A DNA stretch of 64,000 nt, taken from contig CAMXIF010000004.1 of the NCBI GenBank assembly GCA_947243845.1, forward strand, positions 1-64,000, given 5' to 3'. This DNA comes from an uncultured bacterium. Its GTDB lineage: Bacteria > Bacillota > Clostridia > Lachnospirales > Lachnospiraceae. Of the stretch, positions 43,876 to 51,653 are shown piece after piece (position 1 is the first letter of the stretch; each line of letters opens with the position of its first letter). Made by a program: the position numbers and the translations under genes. The notes beneath the pieces were generated by a model that was given only the letters and a program-made list of their open reading frames with translations, made no database searches and was not told the DNA's origin.

Positions 43876-45081
43876 TTATCTTTCCTCCACTACAAGCGCA
43901 AAGGTCTCCCGCGCGATCGCAAGTTCCTCATTGGTCGGAACTACCAGCACCTTCACCTTGGAATCCGGTGTGCTGACTTCCAGCTCTTCCCCGCGTTTAG
44001 CATTCTTTTCCTGATCCAATGCAATACCCAGATATCCCAGACGTTCACAGGCCAGATTTCTGACCAGAGGACTGTTCTCCCCCACGCCCGCCGTAAAGCA
44101 GATAGCGTCTACACCGTTCATGACCGCCGTGTACGCACCGATATATTTTGCCACACGATAGGCGAAGGTTCTAATAGTACGAAATCCCCTGTCTTCCCCT
44201 GCAACATAGGATTTCTCCAGATCACGGAAATCGGAAGAAAGACCGCCGGACAGTCCCAGCACACCGGACTTCTTATTGAGCACCGTCATCACTTCATCAA
44301 TGCTCTTGTCTTCTTTATGGGCGATATATTCCACGATTGCCGGATCGATGTCACCGGAACGAGTGCCCATAATCAATCCTTCCAGAGGAGTCAGTCCCAT
44401 GGAGGTATCCACACATTTACCGTTCTCCACTGCAGATATACTTGCACCATTTCCCAAATGACAGACAATGATCTTCATATCCTCATAATTTCTGCCGATC
44501 AGTTCTGCGGCCCGCCTGGACACATAAGAATGGCTGGTTCCATGGAAACCATATCTTCTCACCTGATATTTTTCATAATATTCGTAAGGCAGACCATACA
44601 GATAAGCCTCCTTGGGCATGGTCTGATGGAACGCCGTATCAAATACTCCCACCATAGGCGTATTTGGCATCAGTTTCTGGCAGGCGTCAATGCCAATCAG
44701 ATTAGCCGGATTATGTAAGGGCGCCAGATCATTGCAGGCTTTAATCGCTTCCTTCACTTCATCTGTAATAATGGTTGAGGCCGCAAATTTCTCTCCGCCG
44801 TGCACAATCCGATGTCCCACTGCGCCAATCTCCTGCAGGGATTTTACCACACCGGTCTTTTCATTGGTCAACGCTCCTAACACCAGTTCAATCGCTTTCG
44901 TGTGATCAGGCATAGGCGTTACGGTCTCCTCTTTTGCACCGCCCGCAGGTTGATAAACGAGCTGACTGCCTTCGATGCCGATACGCTCGCACAGGCCTTT
45001 GGCGATTATTTGCTCTGTCTTTGCATCGATAAGCTGGAATTTGAGAGAGGAACTGCCGCAGTTGATGACTAATATGTTCAT
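43876..45081 (-). CDS. ackA: Acetate kinase
   Basis: 401 residues from the ATG at 45081 (AGAAGG 9 nt upstream); the open frame extends to 45168 but overlaps pta. MNILVINCGSSSLKFQLID, GHRIVHGGEKF, FHGTSHSYVSRRA, HLGNGASISAV and FTAGVGENS are the family motifs. Generates ATP and acetate from acetyl phosphate in fermentation. Lies 29 bp after pta. Confidence 0.97.
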   Translation of the reverse strand: MNILVINCGSSSLKFQLIDAKTEQIIAKGLCERIGIEGSQLVYQPAGGAKEETVTPMPDHTKAIELVLGALTNEKTGVVKSLQEIGAVGHRIVHGGEKFAASTIITDEVKEAIKACNDLAPLHNPANLIGIDACQKLMPNTPMVGVFDTAFHQTMPKEAYLYGLPYEYYEKYQVRRYGFHGTSHSYVSRRAAELIGRNYEDMKIIVCHLGNGASISAVENGKCVDTSMGLTPLEGLIMGTRSGDIDPAIVEYIAHKEDKSIDEVMTVLNKKSGVLGLSGGLSSDFRDLEKSYVAGEDRGFRTIRTFAYRVAKYIGAYTAVMNGVDAICFTAGVGENSPLVRNLACERLGYLGIALDQEKNAKRGEELEVSTPDSKVKVLVVPTNEELAIARETFALVVEER

Positions 45082-45110
45082 GAGTTCATACCTTCTTTCT
45101 ACAAATATAT

Positions 45111-46112
45111 TTAAGCTAACTGTGCCTGCACTGCTGTGAGGGCTACTACACCTACGATATCCTGCCAAGAGCAGCCTCTGGAAAGGTCATTTACGGGTTT
45201 GGCTATACCCTGGAGCATGGGACCGTAGGCTTCGGCTTTGCCCAGTCTCTGAACCAGTTTGTAACCGATGTTGCCACAGTCTAAGTTCGGGAAAATCAGC
45301 ACGTTGGCCTTACCTGCCACCTCACTGCCGGGCGCCTTGGATTTGGCTACCTGGGGCACAAGAGCAGCATCAGACTGCAGTTCGCCGTCTATACACAGGT
45401 GTGGATACTGCTCATGGGCAATCCTGGTCGCCTCCACCATCTTGTCCACCAGCGGATGTTTCGCGCTGCCCTTAGTGGAATGTGAGAGCATGGCAATAAT
45501 AGGCTTGACACCTACCAGGCTCTTAAAACTCTTGGCCGAAGTGTCTGCAATAGCCGCCAGTTCTTCTGCGGTGGGATCCTGATTTAATCCGCAGTCCGCG
45601 AAGAGAAAGGTTCCATTCGCTCCCAGTTCACAGTCCGGCACATCCATGATGAAGAAACCTGATACTAACTTCACCCCAGGCGCTGTCTTCAAAATCTGCA
45701 AGGCCGGACGAAGGGTATCCGCTGTGGCATGGCAGGCGCCGGCCACCATGCCGTCCGCATCGTTTGCCTTTACCATCACTACCCCAAAGGTCAGGTAATC
45801 CTTCAATAAGATATCCCTGGCTTTTTCCGGTGTCATGCCTTTATTTTTTCTAGTCTCATACAACAACTCCACATACTCATCCAGTTTTTCCGTTGTCTCC
45901 GGATCAATGATCTGCACACCATCCAACTCCACTTCCAGCCAGCCGGCGCCATCCATGATCTTCTCCTCATTCCCCACCATGATGATATTGGCGATACCCT
46001 CTTTCATGATATTGGCTGCCGCAATCAGCGTCCTCTTGTCATTTGTCTCCGGAAGCACAATTGTCTTCTTGTCGCTCCTGGCCTTCTCCTTCATCAGATC
46101 GATATAAGACAT
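45111..46112 (-). CDS. pta: Phosphate acetyltransferase
   Basis: 333 residues from the ATG at 46112 (AAGGAGG upstream). Short type with only the PTA_PTB domain, without the N-terminal regulatory parts of the enteric enzyme. Motifs TIVLPETNDKRTLIAAANIM (in parts), GACHATADTLRPAL and LIFPNLDCGNIGYKLVQR. Converts acetyl-CoA to acetyl phosphate. First gene of pta-ackA-hydrolase. Confidence 0.97.
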   Translation of the reverse strand: MSYIDLMKEKARSDKKTIVLPETNDKRTLIAAANIMKEGIANIIMVGNEEKIMDGAGWLEVELDGVQIIDPETTEKLDEYVELLYETRKNKGMTPEKARDILLKDYLTFGVVMVKANDADGMVAGACHATADTLRPALQILKTAPGVKLVSGFFIMDVPDCELGANGTFLFADCGLNQDPTAEELAAIADTSAKSFKSLVGVKPIIAMLSHSTKGSAKHPLVDKMVEATRIAHEQYPHLCIDGELQSDAALVPQVAKSKAPGSEVAGKANVLIFPNLDCGNIGYKLVQRLGKAEAYGPMLQGIAKPVNDLSRGCSWQDIVGVVALTAVQAQLA

Positions 46113-46166
46113 AGTTTTATCCTCCTTTTTATCCCGTAAGCCCCCCAGGCTTATCTTCACCCCTTT

Positions 46167-46195
46167 ATCATACAAAATTACCGCCCTGTATACAA
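46167..46195 (-). promoter_or_regulatory. Probable promoter of pta-ackA
   Basis: On the minus strand TTGTAT (46190-46195) and TATGAT (46167-46172), spacer 17, about 55 bp before the pta ATG. It excludes the longer in-frame pta start at 46175. Confidence 0.55.
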
Positions 46196-46300
46196 GGGAT
46201 TTTCTTGTCTGTTTTAATAAAAAAACAATACAAATTTACCATTTTATGTTAGACTGTTTACAGATAATCTATCGTGTTAAGGGGAAAGGACGCGCTAATC

Positions 46301-47548
46301 ATGAAAACTGTAGGTATCATCGCAGAATACAATCCGTTTCACAACGGTCATGCCTATCACCTCAAAAAGGCCAAAGAAATCACCGGTGCAGACTACTGTA
46401 TTGTTGTCATGAGCGGCGACTTTGTACAGCGCGGCGCTCCCGCGCTGATGGATAAATATCTGCGCGCCAAAATCGCTCTTGCCAACGGTGCGGATCTGGT
46501 GCTGGAACTGCCTGCCTACTATGCGCTAAGCAGTGCGGAATATTTTGCAGGCGGTGCCGTGGCACTGCTTGATAAACTGGGTGTAGTGGACAGCCTGTGT
46601 TTTGGAAGCGAGTGCGGCGATGTGGAACTGCTTGGATCATTTGCGCAGCTTCTGCTTCACGAAGATAAAGTTTTTAAGCAGACCTTGAACCACAATCTGC
46701 GCATGGGCCATTCCTATCCCCAGGCAAGAAATGCCGCCATTGAGGCATCCGCGCCCCATCTGACGGCTCACATAGATATTTTATCTACGCCTAACAATAT
46801 TCTTGGCATCGAATATTGTAAAGCGCTCTTCAAAAGAAACAGCAGTATCACACCCTGCAGTGTCCGCCGGGCTGGTTCTTCCTATCATGACAACAGCCTG
46901 CAGACTGATTTCTGTTCTGCACGGGCGCTCCGGGAAGCGCTGCAATCTTCCGAAAGGCCTGATGCAATCCTCAACCAGGTACCTGACAGCGCGCACCCAC
47001 TGATGAAAGAACACTATGCTAAGACCTATCCTATTTTTGCGGACGACCTGTCCTTACTGATGTATTATCGCCTGCTCTCGGAACCTTCCGGAGAATTTAC
47101 GGCACATTCCGACATAGACAGAGAATTGTCCGACCGCATTGTCAAACACCTGCCGCAGTATCAGGATTTTACATCTTTCTGCGACTTATTAAAAACAAAA
47201 AACCGAACATATACCCGGATTGCCCGCAGTCTGATGCACATCCTGCTGCAAATCCGCCAGAAAGACCTGTCTCTTTTCCTATCGGAAGACCAGATTTTCT
47301 ATGCACGTATGCTGGGATTCCGGGAAAGTGCCGGACCACTCCTTTCCGCCATCAAACAGAAAGCTTCTGTTCCACTGCTCTCCAAGCTGGCTGACGCCGA
47401 AAGCCTGTTGACACCCACGGGTATGCTTATGCTGGAAAAAGACATTTATGCAAGTCATGTCTACCAGGGTATCGTGCGTTCCAAATTTCACGGGCAGGAT
47501 AATGCCCCTGAGATCAATGAATACAAAACACCTATAATCAAATTATAA
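46301..47548 (+). CDS. tmcAL: tRNA(Met) cytidine acetate ligase TmcAL
   Basis: 415 residues from the ATG at 46301. Uses acetate and ATP to make N4-acetylcytidine at the wobble base of elongator tRNA-Met. N-terminal HIGH-type nucleotidyltransferase fold with GIIAEYNPFHNGHAYHLKKA, the HxGH motif being HNGH, and VVMSGDFVQRGAPALMDKY. It is divergent from pta, whose ackA/pta pathway consumes and releases the same acetate; the pairing may be coincidental. A longer in-frame GTG start at 46274 is less likely. Ends at a terminator shared with plsC. Confidence 0.9.
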   Translation: MKTVGIIAEYNPFHNGHAYHLKKAKEITGADYCIVVMSGDFVQRGAPALMDKYLRAKIALANGADLVLELPAYYALSSAEYFAGGAVALLDKLGVVDSLCFGSECGDVELLGSFAQLLLHEDKVFKQTLNHNLRMGHSYPQARNAAIEASAPHLTAHIDILSTPNNILGIEYCKALFKRNSSITPCSVRRAGSSYHDNSLQTDFCSARALREALQSSERPDAILNQVPDSAHPLMKEHYAKTYPIFADDLSLLMYYRLLSEPSGEFTAHSDIDRELSDRIVKHLPQYQDFTSFCDLLKTKNRTYTRIARSLMHILLQIRQKDLSLFLSEDQIFYARMLGFRESAGPLLSAIKQKASVPLLSKLADAESLLTPTGMLMLEKDIYASHVYQGIVRSKFHGQDNAPEINEYKTPIIKL

Positions 47549-47572
47549 CCCCGCAGCTATGCGGGGTTTATT
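47549..47572 (+). terminator. Terminator shared by convergent tmcAL and plsC
   Basis: CCCCGC (47549-47554) and GCGGGG (47561-47566) form a six-pair stem followed by TTTATTA on the plus strand. The hairpin overlaps the last coding bases and stop of the minus-strand plsC gene (stop at 47557). Confidence 0.75.
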
Positions 47573-48273
47573 ACTTCCGTAATTCTGTTTATAATCCTGC
47601 TCTTTACCATCTCGGCAATCTCTACCGTGGTCATGCTCCTGTACTCGTCATAGGAGATTGCCTGCAGGAAATGTACCTGCGTCTCCACTTTCCGCAGCGT
47701 CCACTCCTCAAATACTTTGTAGGAATCGATCAGGACCACCGGCACAATAGGCACTTTTGCCTTCTGTGCACTCTTAAAACACCCCGGCTTGAATTCCCCT
47801 ACCGTGTTGTGATTGTGAAAATAACCGCCCTCCGGGAAAATAATGAACTTACGTCCCTTCTTCATCTCCTCGGCAAGTTCCTTGATGACTCTGACCGACT
47901 GTTTTAAATCATTCTTGATCAGCCGTTTGCCATGCACCATGTCAATAAACTGTTTGACTAAAATACCATGGGATTTAGCGTCATCCATGACCACGGAACA
48001 GGGGTTTTCATGGGCATACATAATCCCCAGCGCATCATACTTTCCCTGATGGTTAGGGCAGATGAGATACCCTCCCTCTTTGGGCAGATTCTCCGTGCCA
48101 TACCGTTTCGTTGTAATGTGTCCCGCCCGCATCATACGCCGAATCGCCAGTCTTGCATAATCATAACATTCCTCTTCGCCGTAACGGTCTGCATGTCTGG
48201 CCATATACTCCATCCTGGGAATCATATAAATTCTTGGAAGATTCCATAGAATTACCTTTATAAATCTTATCAT
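47557..48273 (-). CDS. 1-acylglycerol-3-phosphate acyltransferase family (PlsC-like)
   Basis: 238 residues from the ATG at 48273. Catalytic HX4D motif is CPNHQGKYDALG, and the glycerol-phosphate site is IFPEGGYF. It transfers acyl chains to lysophosphatidic acid or a related acceptor at the membrane. The open frame runs on to 48399 into cls, but a start at 48273 fits the family and follows the cls stop (48299). With cls this forms a phospholipid pair. Confidence 0.88.
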   Translation of the reverse strand: MIRFIKVILWNLPRIYMIPRMEYMARHADRYGEEECYDYARLAIRRMMRAGHITTKRYGTENLPKEGGYLICPNHQGKYDALGIMYAHENPCSVVMDDAKSHGILVKQFIDMVHGKRLIKNDLKQSVRVIKELAEEMKKGRKFIIFPEGGYFHNHNTVGEFKPGCFKSAQKAKVPIVPVVLIDSYKVFEEWTLRKVETQVHFLQAISYDEYRSMTTVEIAEMVKSRIINRITEVINPA

Positions 48274-48298
48274 AGAATAACCATGTCCCTTTCTTCCA

Positions 48299-49831
48299 TT
48301 AAAGCAGAGGTGAAAACAATTTAAGTATGGGGCCAATGACATTGATCTTGACAAACTTATCCCTGCACCATTCCAGGGTAATCTGTTCCGACACGGCAAA
48401 AGTTTCTTCCATATCCTTTTTCAATGCTTCTATAACATCTGCCCGATATAAAAATACACCACACTCAAAATGATGGTAAAAACTCCTATAATCAAAATTG
48501 ATGGTACCTACAATAGCGGTTTCATCATCGCAGAGCACACACTTAGCATGAATAAATCCGGGTGTATACTGATAAACTGCAATACCCGCCTCAATCAGAT
48601 TCTGATAATTGGACTGCGTCAGCCAATAGACAAACTTCTTATCCGGCACGCCCGGTGTCACAATCCGCACATCCACACCTCGTTTGGATGCCAGTTTCAA
48701 AGCGGTGATCATCTCATTATCCGTAACCAGATAGGGGGTATAAATGTACACATACTTTTTGGCATTTCCAATCATGTTCAGATAGACATTTTCTCCCAAC
48801 ATCTCATTGTCAAGAGGGGTATCCATATACGGCTGCACATAACCTTTCCCTACAACAGGCTCCTTAAACTGATAACGGTATCTGCCATAGTCTTCCTTCG
48901 TATAGCGGGACATATTCCACATCTGCAGAAACATCACCGTAAAGTTCCAGACCGCCTCACCCTCAATACGGATACCCGCATCTTTCCAATGATCTCCATA
49001 AGGATGGGTTTCATTGATATATTCGTCCGCCATATTGATACCGCCGGTATAGCCTACCCTGCCATCGATCACCACAATCTTCCTGTGATCTCTGTTGTTG
49101 AGTACAAGGGACAGGAAAGGCACCAATCTGTTAAAGGCCACACACTTGATTCCCTTTTTTTCGATTATCTCATTATAATTCTTGGGCAGGAGAAAAACGC
49201 ACCCCACATCGTCATACATCATCCGGACTTCGACACCCTCTCTGGCCTTCCGCTCCAGCACCTCAAGCACCGTGTTCCACATCCTGCCCTCTCCCAGAAT
49301 GAAATATTCCAGAAAGATAAAATGCTGCGCCTGCTCCAGATCTGCAAGCAATGACTCCCAGTAGGGAAGTCCATCCGCAAAATAGGTGGAAGCCGTATGG
49401 TTCCAGACGGGGGTTCCCGCATATTTCAGAATATAGCTGCTCTGATTGGCTATCGCCAGATCTTCCCCGGCAAGTGCATCCCGCACCGTTTCATCCTGTA
49501 CCAGATTCTTCTGCACCAGCGCATTGGTCCTGTCCATGCTCTCTTTCAGTTTCTTCGGTACAATAACATGTCCAAAGAACAGATACATCACCCCGCCAAA
49601 GAGCGGAAAAATCAGAATTGGCACCACCCAGGCCAGTTTCACCGCCGGGTTATTCGGTCTCCAGATGATATAAATTACCGCACAGACCGTAAGCAGACGC
49701 AGCACAAAGGCAATGCCCACATAATAATTGCCCCACTTAAGAATTTCCAGCAGGAAAAATGCTACCTGTATCAAAACAATGATAGCTGTAATTACGACTC
49801 TATTTAATGCACGCTGTAAAAATCTTCTCAT
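48299..49831 (-). CDS. cls: Cardiolipin synthase
   Basis: 510 residues. Two N-terminal membrane helices (~8-32 and 36-60, then 65-85), followed by two phospholipase D motifs: HRKIVVIDGRVGYTGGINM and HAKCVLCDDETAIVGTINF. Joins two phosphatidylglycerols to cardiolipin. The start overlaps the SufB-like stop by 4 bp (ATGA), so it may be cotranscribed with sufCB. Confidence 0.95.
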   Translation of the reverse strand: MRRFLQRALNRVVITAIIVLIQVAFFLLEILKWGNYYVGIAFVLRLLTVCAVIYIIWRPNNPAVKLAWVVPILIFPLFGGVMYLFFGHVIVPKKLKESMDRTNALVQKNLVQDETVRDALAGEDLAIANQSSYILKYAGTPVWNHTASTYFADGLPYWESLLADLEQAQHFIFLEYFILGEGRMWNTVLEVLERKAREGVEVRMMYDDVGCVFLLPKNYNEIIEKKGIKCVAFNRLVPFLSLVLNNRDHRKIVVIDGRVGYTGGINMADEYINETHPYGDHWKDAGIRIEGEAVWNFTVMFLQMWNMSRYTKEDYGRYRYQFKEPVVGKGYVQPYMDTPLDNEMLGENVYLNMIGNAKKYVYIYTPYLVTDNEMITALKLASKRGVDVRIVTPGVPDKKFVYWLTQSNYQNLIEAGIAVYQYTPGFIHAKCVLCDDETAIVGTINFDYRSFYHHFECGVFLYRADVIEALKKDMEETFAVSEQITLEWCRDKFVKINVIGPILKLFSPLL

Positions 49832-50745
49832 TTTAAAAATCCATTTACTATCTGCTCTTCCGCCTCTTTCTCCGTGAGACCGAGCGTCATGAGCTTAATC
49901 AACTGTTCTCCTGCAATCTTGCCGATTGCCGCCTCGTGAATCAGATTAGCATCAATGTCATTGGCTGTCAGTTCCGGAATCGCACTGACACTGGCATCAT
50001 CCATGATAATGGCGTCACACTCACTGTGTCCCTGGCAGCTGCTGTTGCCGATGATACGGCTCTTGAACAACTGTCTGGAATGTTCTTTGGCCACCGATCT
50101 GGAAATCAGATTGACACTGGAATCCGGCCCCTCCATCTCCACCACAAAATCCGTCTCTGCATACTGCTTTCCGTGGGTCATGATTTTCTCGTGAATCACC
50201 AGAGAAGCGCCCTCCTCCACTGTCGCCGTGGTCACTCTCTTCGTGGAATCAATGCCTTTGATCTGCACTGTCTCCATCTCCAGAGAAGCACCTTTCGCCA
50301 GATGTATCTCCGTGGTGGGGTTCATGATACGCTCTCCGTTACCATCACCGGAACCGTAATGCTTCTCCACATAGCGTACCCTGGAATTTTCCTCCACAAA
50401 GAAACGGTGAATCCCGGAATGTTCGGAAGCTGCCGAACCGCCGTTGTGAATCCCACAGCCGGCTATAATCGTGATATCGCAGTCCTTACCGACAAAGAAA
50501 TCATTATACACGCTCTCCTTTAAGCCGCTCTGGCTCAACACCACCGGAATATGCACACTTTCTTTACGGGTTCCCGGCTTGATCTTGATATCAATACCGG
50601 ATTTGTCTTCCTTGCTTATGATATCTATATTGGCTGTCGTATTGCGCCCTGCCATCTGGCCATTGGCCCGGATATTATAAGCGCCGGCAGGTATCTCATG
50701 CAGTCCTGCCACCTGTTCTAACAGGTTCTGTTGTATTGCATCCAC
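49828..50745 (-). CDS. sufB: Short SufB/SufD-family Fe-S scaffold protein
   Basis: 305 residues, about 150 shorter than classical SufB. It has the Suf beta-helix core: CDITIIAGCGIHNGGSAASEH, then SSCQGHSECDAIIMDDAS with Cys residues and ELTANDIDANLIHEAAIGKI with the conserved Glu/His. Works with SufC in cluster assembly. No SufS, SufU, SufD or SufE gene is adjacent. Such SufBC pairs are described in archaea and some clostridia as minimal systems. Gene symbol by analogy; SmsB may be the better name. Confidence 0.85.
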   Translation of the reverse strand: MDAIQQNLLEQVAGLHEIPAGAYNIRANGQMAGRNTTANIDIISKEDKSGIDIKIKPGTRKESVHIPVVLSQSGLKESVYNDFFVGKDCDITIIAGCGIHNGGSAASEHSGIHRFFVEENSRVRYVEKHYGSGDGNGERIMNPTTEIHLAKGASLEMETVQIKGIDSTKRVTTATVEEGASLVIHEKIMTHGKQYAETDFVVEMEGPDSSVNLISRSVAKEHSRQLFKSRIIGNSSCQGHSECDAIIMDDASVSAIPELTANDIDANLIHEAAIGKIAGEQLIKLMTLGLTEKEAEEQIVNGFLK

Positions 50746-50763
50746 GATATATCACCCTCATTT

Positions 50764-51486
50764 CTACAGTTTATCAGTTAATGTTCTACATGGCTGACCA
50801 GTGCCCAAAAGTTCCGGCATCAGTTCTTCTCTGGTCCCCACTTTCTTTACACTGCCATCCGCTAAAAGGACAATCTGATCCGCTATATTTAAGATCCGTT
50901 CCTGATGTGAAATGATCAGGATGGTTCCTTTTGTTTCTTCATACATCTTTTCAAACACCCGAATCAGGTTCTGGAAACTCCATAAATCAATCCCTGCTTC
51001 CGGTTCATCAAAGATAGACAGTTTCGTTTTTCGCGCCATGATCATGGCAATTTCAATACGCTTTAATTCTCCGCCGGAGAGACTGGCGTTAATCTCTCGG
51101 TTTACATAATCTCTGGCACACAACCCCACCTCCGACAGCATAGAGCAAATCTCTGACATAGCAGTATCCTTGCCGGCCGCAATGGAGAGCATATCCTTCA
51201 CTGTAATCCCTTTAAACCGGACGGGCTGCTGAAAAGCAAAACCAACACCCAGGTTAGCCCGTTCTGTTATGGATTTCTCCGTGATATCCACACCATCCAG
51301 TAAAATCTGCCCTTCCGTGGGCTTCAATATTCCAGCTACAATCTTGGCTAAGGTGGATTTCCCACTGCCGTTCGGCCCTGTGACTGCCACAAACCGTTCT
51401 TTAATCACCAGATTAATATCTCTTAAAATCTCTATCTCTTTCCCGGTATCTTCCGCCTGAAAAGATATGTGTTTCAATTCCAGCAT
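50764..51486 (-). CDS. sufC: Fe-S assembly ATPase SufC
   Basis: 240 residues. Walker A VTGPNGSGKSTLAKIVAG, signature NASLSGGELKRIEIAMI, Walker B KLSIFDEPEAGIDLWS and H-loop ISHQERIL. The short FDEPEAGID wording of Walker B is characteristic of SufC. First gene of sufC-sufB-cls-plsC, with its own promoter at 51551-51579. Confidence 0.9.
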   Translation of the reverse strand: MLELKHISFQAEDTGKEIEILRDINLVIKERFVAVTGPNGSGKSTLAKIVAGILKPTEGQILLDGVDITEKSITERANLGVGFAFQQPVRFKGITVKDMLSIAAGKDTAMSEICSMLSEVGLCARDYVNREINASLSGGELKRIEIAMIMARKTKLSIFDEPEAGIDLWSFQNLIRVFEKMYEETKGTILIISHQERILNIADQIVLLADGSVKKVGTREELMPELLGTGQPCRTLTDKL

Positions 51487-51550
51487 ACTTCCTCACATTC
51501 TGCCGCTTCGCGGCCTGGATACCTGTTAGCCGGTTATCCCTTAATAGTTC

Positions 51551-51579
51551 ATAATATCACAAAAACTCTCATGAAGCAA
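51551..51579 (-). promoter_or_regulatory. Promoter of sufC-sufB
   Basis: On the minus strand TTGCTT (51574-51579) and TATTAT (51551-51556), spacer 17. The ~65-nt leader ends in a small GCCGCgaaGCGGC hairpin just before the ribosome site, which may regulate translation or be incidental. Confidence 0.5.
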
Positions 51580-51653
51580 ACCTGCTCTCAAATAATTGAA
51601 CAAACGGGTTCGCATACTCTGTTTTTATATAACAATGCCCGTAACATTATTGC

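Noticed and set aside
48470-49354. A 294-codon plus-strand frame
   Set aside because: Antisense to cardiolipin synthase, whose two HKD motifs are clear; no start signal.
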